Below the pieces are notes generated by a model that did not search any database, was not told the DNA's origin, and saw only the letters and a list, made by a program, of their open reading frames with translations. A stretch of 64,000 bases of DNA from Taiwanofungus camphoratus (taxonomy: Eukaryota; Basidiomycota; Agaricomycetes; Polyporales; Taiwanofungaceae). Both the position numbers and the translations under genes were made by a program. This document shows positions 35,737-47,026 of this stretch, piece by piece; within the stretch, counting starts at the first letter, position 1, and each line of letters opens with the position of its first letter. The DNA lies in NCBI GenBank assembly GCA_003999685.1, contig CP021220.1, forward strand, positions 124,001 to 188,000. Reading direction: 5' to 3'.

Positions 35737-37905
35737 ATGGGCATCAGCGATCCTCACAGCCGCATATACGCGGTCATCATTGGGATTAACATAGTGCGTT
35801 CCAGGCCGTACATTGAAATGGGAAATACCGAAGATCAGATTGTTTCTTAGTACAAGTCTCCAAGAGTTCCCAACTTGAACGGTTGCTTGAACGATGCCAA
35901 GGCGATGAAGCTATTTCTTTCAGACCACCTTCACGTGCCAGATTCACACATAGTTTTCCTCTCTAATGAGACTGCTACCCGAGCCGCTATTCTTTCCACG
36001 ATACAAACCCACCTGATAGAAAATCCGAATGTCAAGCAAGACGATCCCATCATTGTTTTCTACGCTGGTCATGGTAGCCGCGTCGATGCTCCACCCGGAT
36101 GGGCCTCCGCCGATGGTAAAATAGAAACTATATGTCCTTACGACGAGTGGGCCCAGGACATTCAGGGTCACTATATCTCGGGTATTCCTGATAGGACAAT
36201 CAATGAGCTTTTTCGGAAGTTGGCGAGCGAGAAGGGCAATAACATTGTGCGCACCTTCACGTCCTGGATGTCTTCTTGCTCAAACATGAATGGCTTCAGA
36301 CTCTTATCTTTGATAGCTGTCATTCTGGAGGAATTACACGTAAGGATCGGTCCAGAGATGAATTATACGCTCGCTTGCTTACGGATCCTTGTCCGATCAC
36401 AAGACACCTCGATGAGGCTATCTGGGATGACGATTCCTCGAGATCTGCCCATCTCGTGATACCTCCTGGGTTCCGACACAGAGCCATGTCCACCCATGTC
36501 CTCCTTGCTGCCTGTGAAGAAAACCAAGTCGCATATGAGACTCGGTCACCAGAGCATGAACCTTGTGGTCTGTTTAGCTATGCTCTGATCAATCAGCTAC
36601 GCCAGACCACACTCCATAGCACGACATACTCCCATCTAATCGACTCCTTGCCACCGTTGAGTCATCAAAGGCCACAATGTGAAGGTTTAGGCAAAGATTA
36701 TATCCTCTTCAAGGGGATGGCTGCAGATACACAGGCCGCTTCATCAAAGAGGTTGTTCAGAATGAAGACTGTAGACGGAAAGTTTGAGGTTGAAGCCGGA
36801 GAAATTCACGGAGTCGCATGCGGAACGGAGTTCTTGATACAGGATCCTGACAAATACAAGTATCTTGGCATTTTGGTGGCAGAGGCAGTTCGAGTAAACT
36901 CCTCCATTCTAGTGCATCGAAAGGATGATACTGGTTTCACGGTACCCGCGCAGGCAAAGGCCCAGGTGTTGGATTGGAAGAGCTCGCAATCTATTCTGAA
37001 AGTGTTCGTCGACCCTAGATCTAACTATAGTCCCCTTATCAGTCCCTGGGCGGAGACTGGAGCTACGAATGCCGACAATTGGAAACCACCTCAGTATTTC
37101 GTCCTGGTAGACTCACCGTCAAAAGCACACCTTGCTCTCTCTGTGACAGACGATGGACAGGTGCAGATAGAGAGACTCGGAGGCTTCATTTCCACTCCTG
37201 CGAACAGGGCAGTCACCTTCGAACCGAAAGAAGAGATGCCATCTATTCTTAATGCAATATCCCATTTTGAATATCATCTCGATCGGCGGTTGAATGATGA
37301 TCTGTTTGTACAATCCCCCGAACATTTTGGTACCGTTGTCTCAGGTACGGTTCACATACGGCTATACCGCTTGAAGAGAGCAGAAGCAGGCTTCCTAGAG
37401 CCAGACAAAGACGCAGGAGATTGTTTTCGCAACAATGCAGCAAAAATCAGGAATGAAAAGGGTGCTAAGTATGGCATCGAAATTACAAACCACTCTGATC
37501 TTGATCTGTTTCCCTACCTCTTTTACTTTGATCCATCTGATTACAGTATTCAGGTAGGTTTCCAAGCTTGAATATAGCCTTGTGATCATACATCTCAGAA
37601 CTAAGGTCTAGGACTGGTATCTCCCTCCTGCTCGCATGATGGCACCACCACTGAAACGCATGCAAGCAGTGACGGTTGGATATGGGGCCGGGGGTGGCGA
37701 CCCAATCGAGTTTGAGCTCAACCAGCACGATGAATCAGACACAGGCTTCCTGAAACTATTTGTGTCGACTTTTTACGTTGACATGGACCATATCGCACAA
37801 CCATCTGTATTTGAGGGATTGTGGACACGCAAGGCTACAAGGAAGGCAGAAGAATTTAGCATGTGTGGCTCGTGGGTCATGACTATCACAGTAACGGCAA
37901 TTTAG
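35737..37905 (+). CDS. caspase-domain (peptidase C14, metacaspase-like) protein
   Basis: A cysteine protease-fold protein of a family multiplied in agaricomycetes. Exons 35737-35793, 35851-36246, 36300-37553 and 37612-37905 join in frame into 666 residues. The caspase core begins RIYAVIIGIN and NLNGCLNDA, keeps the catalytic His at about residue 93 (VFYAGHGS) and the Cys at about 158 (LIFDSCHSGG), and includes FSYALINQL. The C-terminal 400 residues (from about FEVEAGEIHGVACGTEF) form a second, unnamed domain typical of these mushroom proteins, ending in DWYLPPARM and MTITVTAI. The ATG at 35737 gives a minimal model; C2-like exons upstream may belong to it. It lies 1.2 kb downstream of the CHAT gene on the same strand. 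An arginine/lysine-type metacaspase specificity is plausible but not shown. Confidence 0.85.
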
Positions 37906-38126
37906 TTTGGGTTCATTGCGCACCAATGTATGCCAGGGTCCCTTAATGCATATCCGTCAAAGGGCCTGTTCGCCGGCGAGTCGAGCTCAGATTTCAAGGC
38001 GTACAACTTCTCTCTCACTGTCGACATCATCTCCGGTTTGACACCGACATAAACCCGTTTGAATATGTCCTTCCCTAATAATTATGTGTACATGCGGAGG
38101 TACTGTCGTCTGATTTTGGCAGCATA

Positions 38127-40260
38127 TTATCTCGTCTTTTGCAGCCAGCCCATCAGGGTATTCTTCTGGACCAGCGCATCATCAATCTTTCTTTTCTTCC
38201 TAGAGGAACCTGTTGTCCAAAGAAGTTGTATCCTCAGGGTGATCAGAGTCGGGAATTCACGGGACCATACCTGATCTTCCTCTTGCCCCTTCTGGCTCTG
38301 AATCCAACATGGCATTCCATAGACGCTGAAAGACCTCTGTCCGCACAATCCCTCCGCTAGCCTGACGAAAATGGAACCCTGCTTGTTACTATTGCTCTCC
38401 ACTTGTATAGGCTTCACTCCGAGGTGGATGGCCTCGATGAACGCTTTCTCACCTGCGTGTGCCCCCTAGCAAAGTCGTCTCCCAACAATTCGCGTAGGCC
38501 TGGCACTCTTTCTGCATATGCCTTGAGCATCGCAATGATATTCACACCACCGTCGTCTCCTCCGTTGCACTCCCCTTTGACTGTATCTCCGTCTAAGCTG
38601 GGCTTCTGCTTGCCTTCGCCCCGGGAGACCGCACACCGTGCGACACGGCAGGAAAAGTTCGTCATACACTGTCCCTCCAGATAGCCGTTGTTCGCGCACA
38701 TGACAACCTCTAAGCGAGAGGACTTGAGCGTGGCTGCCCAGCGTGTTGCTATCAGCTAGTGGGTCATATCAAAAGTGGAAGGGACTGTCAGTAATAGAAC
38801 TTTGAGATGTGGGTGGATGAAAATGCAAGACGAGAAGACCATAGGGCTGGTAATCTTTGTGTGCCTCTGTCATCACCAGCTTCCTGTGTAAAGGGCTTAT
38901 TACGTGCAACGGCAGATATGCCGGGGCAGTCACGATTATCATCGCACGCTTTGGAACGACGTACCAGAACATAACCATTGGCGGACGAAGTGATCATTAC
39001 AAAGGCAAGCCAAACGCTCGACTCACCGGATGTACCTGTGCGGCGCTCGTGATCCTGATGAGTGCGACCTTTCCATCACCCGAGAACACCGGTGCCGCGC
39101 GTGTGCACCTCTCCACTTCTTTCCGGACCTCATTACGCGCTTCCTGGAGGCGTGTGATTTGAACAAGCGGAGGCGGAGGGCCCATAATTGATTTTGCAGG
39201 TGAAACGAGATCGCGCGGAGAGCAGGTGCCAATGAGAGCAAGCCACGCAGTTTGGACATCGTACCGCGCTGTGCGACGTGCTTTGGGTTTTAAAGCAGTG
39301 GAGCAAATTCAGCTTGGACCGATTCAAGAGAAACCGATCCTGACGGCTGCCTCGGAAGTCCGCAGGGTACCAACCGCTTGGCAGCAATCCAATTACACAG
39401 GAAATAAGGCGGGCTAGGACTCACGGGCATTAATGAGGCTCACTGCTTCACCTAAGACTTTCTTGCTCCATCGCTTTATGCAGCTGCTCATGTCAGGAAA
39501 AGGTGGCTCCCAGCGAAAAGTGGTGCCAAGATCACCCATTGTACCCATGACACAGAGATACTCGAGCTTGATCTTCGTCTCCGAGACAAGATCAGACCCA
39601 CACATGAGGCCAGAGGAGCTGTTGATGAGGGGGAGGGTTAACAGGTATGCTAGGGTTGACGAAGTTGCGACGGGAGGGTGGTGTGCCGCGGAAAGGATTA
39701 ATGCGTCTTTCGGGAACTCCTCACTCCAGTGGTGGTCTATGACAAGGGTCTTGACATCTTTTCCCTCGATGATGCTGGGCCCACCACGGCTGCCCTGGTC
39801 GACTATAATGGCATATTTCGGGTCTTTACACTTCAAAGCTATCTTCTTGCGCTCATGTTCGCTGTGGACATTTGAGCCCTTGTCCACAAAATGAACTTTT
39901 AAGCAGTCAGCCTCAAGTCCAAGACAGCGGAGGGTCTGGTGGATAACGAGCCCGGCACACAAACCGTCTGCATCTTTATCTGGAAGCAGGATGGTGCAGA
40001 GCTGTGCACTTGCACTTCAATCCGGCCAGACGCATCAGATTGGAGTCAAGATGTAGACATACGGGGAAATGCGGTGCTGACCATTCGCGGAGAAACTGCC
40101 TAGCAGCATGCATTGCCTGGCGACTTGCAGGCCATTCCCTCGTGACAGCTACCTCCTCGTTAGATGATGTCGAGTCTGGCTGAATTGAAAATTGAGGTTC
40201 CTGCACTCCCGTTTTCGACGCCGATGCTGGCGCGGGAATCATCAGCGGGGTGTTGTGCAT
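38127..40260 (-). CDS. DHH-family phosphoesterase (RecJ-like fold), nuclear-type tail
   Basis: A putative metal-dependent phosphoesterase or nuclease. Six exons (40063-40260, 39425-40001, 39027-39280, 38453-38755, 38271-38361, 38127-38209) join in frame into 501 residues. DHH motifs: LLPDKDADGLCAG (motif I), KYAIIVDQGSRGG, and LVIDHHWSEEF (the name-giving DHH), followed by HHPPVATSSTLAYLL. The C-terminal DHHA1-like half is rebuilt across splice sites: SLINA joined to PRRTARYDVQTAW, and GHTQ joined to ASGGIVRTEVFQ, matching the usual GHxxAxG element. The last exon adds a basic stretch SSRKKRKIDD, like a nuclear localisation signal, and the tail QKNTLMGWLQ. It converges on the caspase gene. Whether it acts on nucleic acid or small phosphodiesters cannot be told from sequence. 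Confidence 0.85.
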
Positions 40261-40934
40261 TTCGTAACCGGGTCAAAGTGCTGAGCGTACAAGCAAATAC
40301 ACGAAGTAACGTCGCAGTTTTCCAGTCAGCCTCACATTCATTTCGACATTATACCAGTCTTGGGCATAAATTCAATTGCATTGACTAACCGAACTACTCC
40401 TAACCTGAACCTAGGGTCACGTTCAGCCGGGGGGTTAAGTCTCAAACATTTACGAAAGGCACCACAGGACAGTGGACACTGAACCTCAGGCTGCAGGACG
40501 ACCTAACCCTACTCTAAGGTTTCTATCAATCCAGCGGGTCTAGCTGGGCTCGTTGAACGTCAATGACAAATATCGACAGGTTGCAATAAGTCCTACCTCA
40601 TTGCTGACTTGGACGCATCTTGGTTATTCGTCCTTCTTGTCCAGACTGTCGACACTAGTGCATCTGACCAGTCACCCCTTCATGACGGTGGCCTTGGAAG
40701 AATTGTCATTTGTGAGAGAGATTATGTCTAATTATATGAGTGATCAGGAGCGAACCCAAGGGCAGGAAACAAAGGCCCAGCATTGACTTACTGCTCTGGT
40801 AGTTGTCACGCATTACCTCCATCAGAGGCTCAGTGATTTCGGTAATGCTCAAGGCGCCTATTTGGCGCCTGCTCAGGACCACCTACTCCGAACCTTCTTC
40901 ATAGTTGAAACGTTTATCCTAGCGTGGTATAGTT

Positions 40935-40994
40935 CGCGTCTTAGCACCCGTTTGCTTGTGGCAGTATACAAATGCTGATTCCATCATCATCATC
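40935..40994 (-). repeat. dispersed repeat, copy B, flanked by a 15-bp direct repeat
   Basis: Reverse-strand copy of the repeat at 30568-30626, again ending in four GAT units. The 15-mer CATAGTTGAAACGTT occurs on both sides (40900-40914 and 40994-41008), so the segment looks like an insertion between duplicated flanks. Confidence 0.6.
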
Positions 40995-41222
40995 ATAGTT
41001 GAAACGTTGTAGAGGTGGTCAAAAGCATCAGAATGTCGTTACTCTTTGATCTTCTCCATGACTGCACTCGGCACCTCATCATATGTCATCCTTTCTGACT
41101 CAAGCAGTCGATTCATGTGTCGGGCTGCGCGGTTGCAGTCTGCATGACGACATGGCTGTGAACAATCACAGCTCGGGTTTCATGTTTCATGTCTCAGCTA
41201 AACCAATATAGGTTTCAGTCGA

Positions 41223-41229
41223 TATAAAA
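41223..41229 (+). promoter_or_regulatory. TATA box
   Basis: TATAAAA about 230 nt before the ATG of the small secreted protein gene, so a 5' UTR of roughly 200 nt (possibly spliced) is expected. Confidence 0.45.
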
Positions 41230-41453
41230 CATGCTCAAGCATCAATTGTCTTTCCCAGCTCCTCTGTTCCCTTTCGAGCCAACTCTCCAAGTACTGGTAC
41301 TGGCTAGTGAGTACTTCATCTCCAACCTTTAGTGTCATTTTGATTGATATTTCAATAATAGCCTGACTTGTTTTATTCTATTCTACGTTTCGTTGAGCTT
41401 ATTGTCATTTGATAATCTACGTCTCACGACCACTCTTTCATTCAACCTTGGTT

Positions 41454-41843
41454 ATGCGTTTCGCTACTTTTGCTGCTGTCTTTCTCAGTATAGCCGCTGT
41501 CCCAGCACTTGGGTTTGGCAGCTATGGTGCTCGTATGCCCCAGTGAGTCTAGCATCTCTCAGATCTACGTTCGCTCCATCTAATGCTTTCCCCTCCTTAG
41601 ATATCAGCGATCGCTTGACGAGATTGACACTATACTTGCAAGGTTCGTTCTTTCAATGCATATATCTGATACTTTTCTGTCCGGTCTCTGACACTCTTCT
41701 CTTAGATCGTTTGGTAACTCCGCAAATAAGGGTCTTTATTCGGGAATACAGTACGTTTTTAGGACGCCTCTTGTTCTAATACGTTCCGATTGAATCGACA
41801 TATCTCTAATGAAGCAAAATCAACAAGCTCCCGTCAAAACTGA
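41454..41843 (+). CDS. small secreted protein, 63 residues
   Basis: Four exons (41454-41542, 41601-41642, 41706-41750, 41828-41843) with good GT-AG borders join in frame. The first about 20 residues are a textbook signal peptide (MRFATFAAVFL..AVPALG). The mature part of about 43 residues contains FGSYGARMPQ, YQRSLDEIDTILA and RSFGNSANKGLYSG. It has no cysteine and no CAAX end, so it is neither a disulphide-rich effector nor a typical basidiomycete pheromone precursor. I do not recognise the family. A TATA box upstream supports expression. Too short for ordinary gene finders. Confidence 0.55.
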
Positions 41844-44299
41844 TGGCTCGATCCACTGGCCTTGTTGGCACAACATATAAAGTGTGTTGCACGGACTCGA
41901 GGTAAGTGTTACAAGCGTGATATGCTTGATGGTACTAACCTCGTCGTCGCGTTCGATATCCTAGCACGAACCCACCCAGACAATAGTAGGTGTTCTTTCC
42001 GAATAATGTATCGCCGTTACCTGATCGACTTTTCTCCAGCTCCTACTCTTGGAATGAGCAGCTGATGGGACACGGGCCAGAGTTGCCATCCACAACGCAG
42101 TGCAACAAGTGCTGATCAGATCTAGGGCCCGGTATGTACTTCTAAAGTGACCATTGATTCGCCGAAATGTTAATGGTTCCGGATCATACTTCAGTCGACA
42201 ACACCCCATTACTTCGTTTAGCTAAAGTGAAACGGTACCGAGCACTGTCGGCATCGATTCGCTCCTGCTTTCTGCAGTGTTCGGGAAGACGTGGAGGAGG
42301 ACTCTAAGCTAGAGTTTACCTGCGTAGATACTTATGACTTTTACGAAATATGATAGATTGAGGAGTTCATAATTGGATTATGTGCGCCTTGATCCGGTAC
42401 AAAGCAAATGTTCGTCGATTTGAAACTGTTGAGAAAGCCTGGGATAGTCACATCCTGGTATATCGGTCAGCAAATAGTCGGGAAACCCATTCTTATTGGA
42501 GAGGACCGTTGACTGTTCTTTAAACTGTATTGAAATAGATTTCGGCAAGAAGGTTTCTGCGCTCACAGTGTTTGTTTTGTCAATCTAAAGCGAGGTTGTC
42601 TTCCAGTAGTACAATCCGCCTTCGCCGACGGGAACCAAGGATCTTGAAAACAAATTTGTTCTGATGACAGTCGGATTTGATGATTTGAATTGATGAGGGG
42701 AGAAGACGAATTTCGGAAACGCCCAAGAAATAGCCCGACCAATATTCTTTCTGCATAGCTTGGTCAAATGGAAATACAGCCCGACTCAGCAAGGTATCCG
42801 AGACCTGGGACCATCTCCCGCAAAGACCGATGCGGGGAGTTAGGGCTTCGCCTCTGTACAGATCCTACATACCTGTACCCTATACGTAACCCAGCCAATG
42901 ACTGTTGCGACACCGCGCATCATCCAGCAATACGTCAAAAATGACATATGCGCCGGTATTGTCGCGTACTACTAGTACAGAAGGGATGCGCACGACTATC
43001 ACAACGCCTTAACTCGTACACGTTCGACTCAGAGATTCCAAGATTAAGGTTGACCTTCTATGAGGCGGCACTACCATGATATGAAGCGTCCTGCCTGTGT
43101 TGGCGAGGGAAATCCATTCAACTTGTGGTTCCGAATCCATATATCACCTGCTATTACAGCGTCGTTTGCGCACGACGTGCGCAGCGGCACCAGATTGGGC
43201 GAAGATAGAATCAGCTGTACTGGCAGCCCATAAGTGCATGAGTCCCAACTTCAAATTTTGAAGATAATCGCGTCTCGTAGGAGGTAAAGGCGAGATGACA
43301 ATCCATAGCTGGGAGGAACAAAAATGCAGACTACTGGCACTAAATTGAAGAAGTCTAATCAGCCCGATGATACGACTGTAACTCCAACCCTAGCCACAAG
43401 CTGTTACTCAGCGCGATCCACCTTGAGGTCGGGCTGCGGGAAAAAGCAGCTATTCAGGCAAACAACAGTGTCTCCCATTGGTCATCTACGTTTCAACGCC
43501 CAGTTCAAATCAGAGTACCTCAAATGTTAATCGTAAGCTGCTGAAAGACGGTTGCTTATGAGGTCCATCCTGGTCCATCAACCTTCGGCATGAAGCGGAG
43601 TGGATTCTTGCTTGTCCTCTTTGATTTCCCCAAGGGTGACTATTGAGAATCCTCAAAATACACTGGAGGCTGTTAGTGTCTGTGCCATAATCCTTCATGC
43701 ACTGCCTCTGGTAGGAATGCACGAGGAATCTCTATGTAAACCGAGCAACACCTCGGATTGAGCAGATAATATCATTGAGCATACAGCTTTTGCTCTCTGT
43801 CTTTAGAGTCGAAAGCCGGGTCAGACCATGCATCTTCGACATGACGCGTGCGTTCCTCCCTAATTTCAGATATGTGAGAGTGGTGTATGAGCAAGACTTA
43901 CAGAGGCGCGCCTGCTTAGGGGAGTATCTACAAGTTAGATGGCCCGTATTTTCGTCTTGATACTGCCAATAAAGATTCCATGCTTTCGGAAAGGCAGGAG
44001 ATAGCGAGGACCTCGAATCATGTACAGATCTTCAGGAAGACGAGATGGAGCTTTCTTTGAGAAGACAAATTTGAAGCGAGTACGCTATTCATGAAACCGA
44101 TGTGGCCAATTCAGCTACAGCTATGGTAGATTTAGCCCGGACCGCAGAAGAAGGCCCGGTGTCCCTTGACGACACTTCGACGTAAGTATGGGTTATGCGA
44201 ACGGACGTCCAGCGTATACTACGAAAGCGCTAAGCCGCAAGTCATGATGTAGACGCCCACAAACGCCCGCAGTGAAAGCAACAGCCTGGGTCCATAGTA
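41844..44299. other. 2.4-kb gene-poor region
   Basis: Only short frames without motifs. Two minus frames (42378-42566 and 42580-42792) could be adjacent pieces of a decayed gene (SKNGFPDYLL-like and VFKILGSRRRRRIVLLEDN). A short plus frame near 44130-44180 (MVDLARTAEEGPVSLDDTS) ends at a perfect GTAAGTAT donor but has no visible continuation before the transposon at 44300. Confidence 0.35.
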
Positions 44300-44987
44300 C
44301 TGTACTGGCACGACCATAGGTTCAGCCGGTGTGACGTGTGACACCCTTGAACCACATTTTTTCTAGTTCAAGGGCCCGTGTGACGCAGGACAGAGCCCTT
44401 AGTTCAGTTCAAGTGTGGGTGTGACACAATTGTGACTGAACTAAGGACCTAAGGACCATCCTAAGCTGGTGTGACACCTGCTTTTGCAATTGAGCTAGCA
44501 ACCTACTTAGTGCGATGTCTGCAGGTCACTTAGCAAAATGTGGAGAAAAACAGCATAAACCATGAGACCCAACTTATGTATATAGTAATTTACAAACCAC
44601 ACTTGAACAGTACAGACTTACTCTCTGCCACTGAGCATGACTTTGGTACCTGAAATGCAACCATAGATCAAGATGAGTGAGCAGCTTTCTCAATATATCT
44701 GTGTAATGTCATTAAGGAGCTGGAAGCCTTTGCAAAACTGTTTGCAAACAGGCTCCAAAAGACATTCAAGCCACCTGCAAAAAGACAAAAAATTACAGTG
44801 GTTTTCATTGCAATTGTCTTATTTGTTACTTCTATAGGACACCACTAGAGTTTACAAGCTGTTTTGAGTCTCAACTGAAGGCTGAACAGCCAGGAAACAG
44901 TGTTTTTCGCCTGTGTGACCAATGGTTCGGACCCCAGTTCAAGGGGCCCTGTGACGCGTGACTGAACCTATGGTCGTGCCAGTACAG
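44300..44987. mobile_element. 688-bp non-autonomous DNA transposon with terminal inverted repeats
   Basis: Both ends begin CTGTACTGGCACGACC and stay identical for 26 nt, then diverge but keep GTGAC-type and CCCTTGAAC blocks, so the full inverted repeat is about 55 nt. TA dinucleotides flank both ends (44298-44299 and 44988-44989), as for Tc1/mariner superfamily insertions. The interior has no long frame, so a transposase must come from elsewhere. Inside the left end there are repeated GTGTGAC units. Confidence 0.8.
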
Positions 44988-45429
44988 TATTTCCGAGCGG
45001 TCGACGTCAAAGCATAAGTTCAAGTTCACAAACTCAGAAGTGCTCGACCCAACAAGTGCTTTGAAACATGGTTGTGAAATCGTGAAATATGCACCGACTG
45101 GCCCAAGAGGCTAGGCAGTGATGCATACCGAGTGGCCGATCTTCGCCACCACGTGGCAGTGATCGCCGAGCTTTTGTTCCTCCTTCCTGGATCTTGCGCG
45201 GGATCGTTCCGTGAGGGCTAAAGCGCTAAAACGCCTTTGTCTCTTATAGTGCGGAGTCTGGACATGCAGGCCACCGTCCCACCCTCATCTATCTTGGTGG
45301 CCACCGCTGGTAGGCGGCACCTTATAAATTTCACATATCTACTCTCCTTACCTTGGGTCTTTCTCCGGACTCGGTCTCTCTTTCAGTCTCGGTCTCTCCT
45401 TCAGTCTTCTCTTCTTGTGGTATCTCGCC
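44988..45429 (+). promoter_or_regulatory. promoter region with TATA box and CT-rich tandem repeat
   Basis: TATAAA at 45323-45328 lies about 100 nt before the ATG at 45430. An 18-nt unit, CTCGGTCTCTCTTTCAGT, is repeated directly (45370-45387 and 45388-45405, one mismatch) within a pyrimidine-rich stretch, a common fungal core-promoter feature. Confidence 0.5.
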
Positions 45430-47026
45430 ATGGACTCTCCTTTATCTGCCTCGCGCAAAAGCGTGATGAAAGGGAAGCTACGAAATATATTCAGCCCAAA
45501 GCCTAAGCTTCCCCCTGCACCCCCCGTTATTTCACTTCCGAGTCGCATGCCTGTCCGCCGCAAGAGAGAATTTCGTGAGGTCACCCCAGACGAGAACGAC
45601 TCCGCAACCGCTGCGGATACTCGCGCTCAAAGTCGGCAGCGTCTGGCTTCCGAGTCTACAGCGTCCATTGATACTATCCGCTCACCGACCCCGCCGGATG
45701 CCCCTCGTCCCCGGACCATGAGCAACGAGACTATCAAGTCTGTTAGCGCTATTCCAGCGAAGAAAGTCGGCGACAAGAAACCGCCTGGTGCTCCCCGAAC
45801 TGTCCCCTCTTCCAAGCTGACTAAAGCAGCACCCATTCAGGCTGCCTTGAGTTGTACTACCGCTCACAATCACACAAATACCACGCGCCCGAAAATTGAG
45901 ACGAACGTCGCTCCCTTTCCTTCCATCGATGAAGCGGAATACGAGTTTGACGACGAGCCCCATACAAACGCGAACGGAAACCTGTGTCATTCCTCTGTCG
46001 GGTCCCCTCCAAATCGCAGGCGAAGTCTGACGCGGACCGTGTCTTTCCGTGATTACGCCTTGGAGCCGGATGAAGATGAATTCCAGATGCCACCTGTCGC
46101 GATTAAGGTTCTCGAGGCCAGTGACGAGGAGCCTTCCGACGAATTGTCACCAGAAGATGAGGCTGTGGTTCGCGAGATAATCTCGTCCATTGTTCACGGT
46201 GATTCTGACTCGGACGCGGAGGATAAAGCCCGGTTCTGCAAATTAGTGAGGGAGTCTTCTCCTCTGAGGCGTCGTTCGCCTTCGGATTCTGGATTCTCGT
46301 CCGTATTGGACAGCGACGACGATGCGCCTGGCTTGCCAACTTCGCCGTCAAGGTATCACGAGTCAGGGGCAACTGCTGTCAGCTTCACTAACGAATTCTA
46401 CGACAAGACAGTTCTAGGCCGATTTGACGTAGATATCAAGCCAAAGTACAGGAATTCCGTAATGTGGGATGTTTCGCTGCAGTCAGTGACCTTCAGATTT
46501 ACCTCTTTGCTGTCCGAGTCTCATTTTACTTTCCAGTGATGTATACGCGTGGCCAGGTCTACTCTACATCACAGACTCCAAGCCCTCCGCTATGCTTCTC
46601 CCCCGCAATCCGGTTCAATTGATCGAAATCGAATGGCGCACCGTCGACCGTAGCCACTGGCCCGGAGAGATTTCCACGGACGACGACCCCGACTATACCA
46701 CCAGTTACCAGGGCAAGGCGCTCAAGCGCTCGCATATTGTCAAGCACATGAATCCCCTCCTTGGCATTTACACCGAGCCGTCCTGGTCGTACCTTTCGCC
46801 AGACCGCCCGAACACGGGCCCCGGGGGCGCGTGGGCGCTTCGTTTCTGGGTCCCCGTCCCGATGAGCCTGTTCAAGGGGCGCGAGAGCAGGACGTTCCGC
46901 TTGCGTGCGCGAGTGACCTTTGGAGACTGGGACCTGCCGCGAGTGGTGGGTCACTCCGGTGCTATTGACGTGAGCATCGAGCACTTGCATCGGGCCAGGG
47001 AAATGGGAGGTGCGCCGAAAGCTTAA
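45430..47026 (+). CDS. hypothetical 513-residue protein with disordered N terminus
   Basis: Not recognised. Two exons (45430-46481 and 46537-47026) joined by a 55-nt intron at SLQ/H-DVYAWPGLLY. The first 300 residues are Ser/Pro/Arg/Asp-rich and look disordered: basic at the start (KGKLRNIFSPKPK), with acidic runs later (EASDEEPSDELSPEDE). A folded C-terminal part of about 170 residues begins at VSFTNEFYDKTVLG and includes VYAWPGLLYITDSKPSAMLL, WRTVDRSHWPGEIS, WALRFWVPVPMSLF and FRLRARVTFGDWD, which read like beta strands. No signal peptide or membrane span. A conserved basidiomycete-specific domain is likely, but its function is unknown. The start is supported by the TATA box and CT block upstream. 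Confidence 0.75.

Larger units (their letters stand above)
40261..41453. other. 1.2-kb intergenic region
   Basis: No supported gene; a plus frame at 40553-40786 has no motif. It contains dispersed repeat copy B and a TATAAAA at 41223-41229, probably the core promoter for the small secreted protein. Confidence 0.4.

Noticed and set aside
40850-40872. GGCGCC..GGCGCC palindromic pair as a regulatory site
   Set aside because: Two palindromic hexamers 10 nt apart near a repeat; too little to call a binding site.
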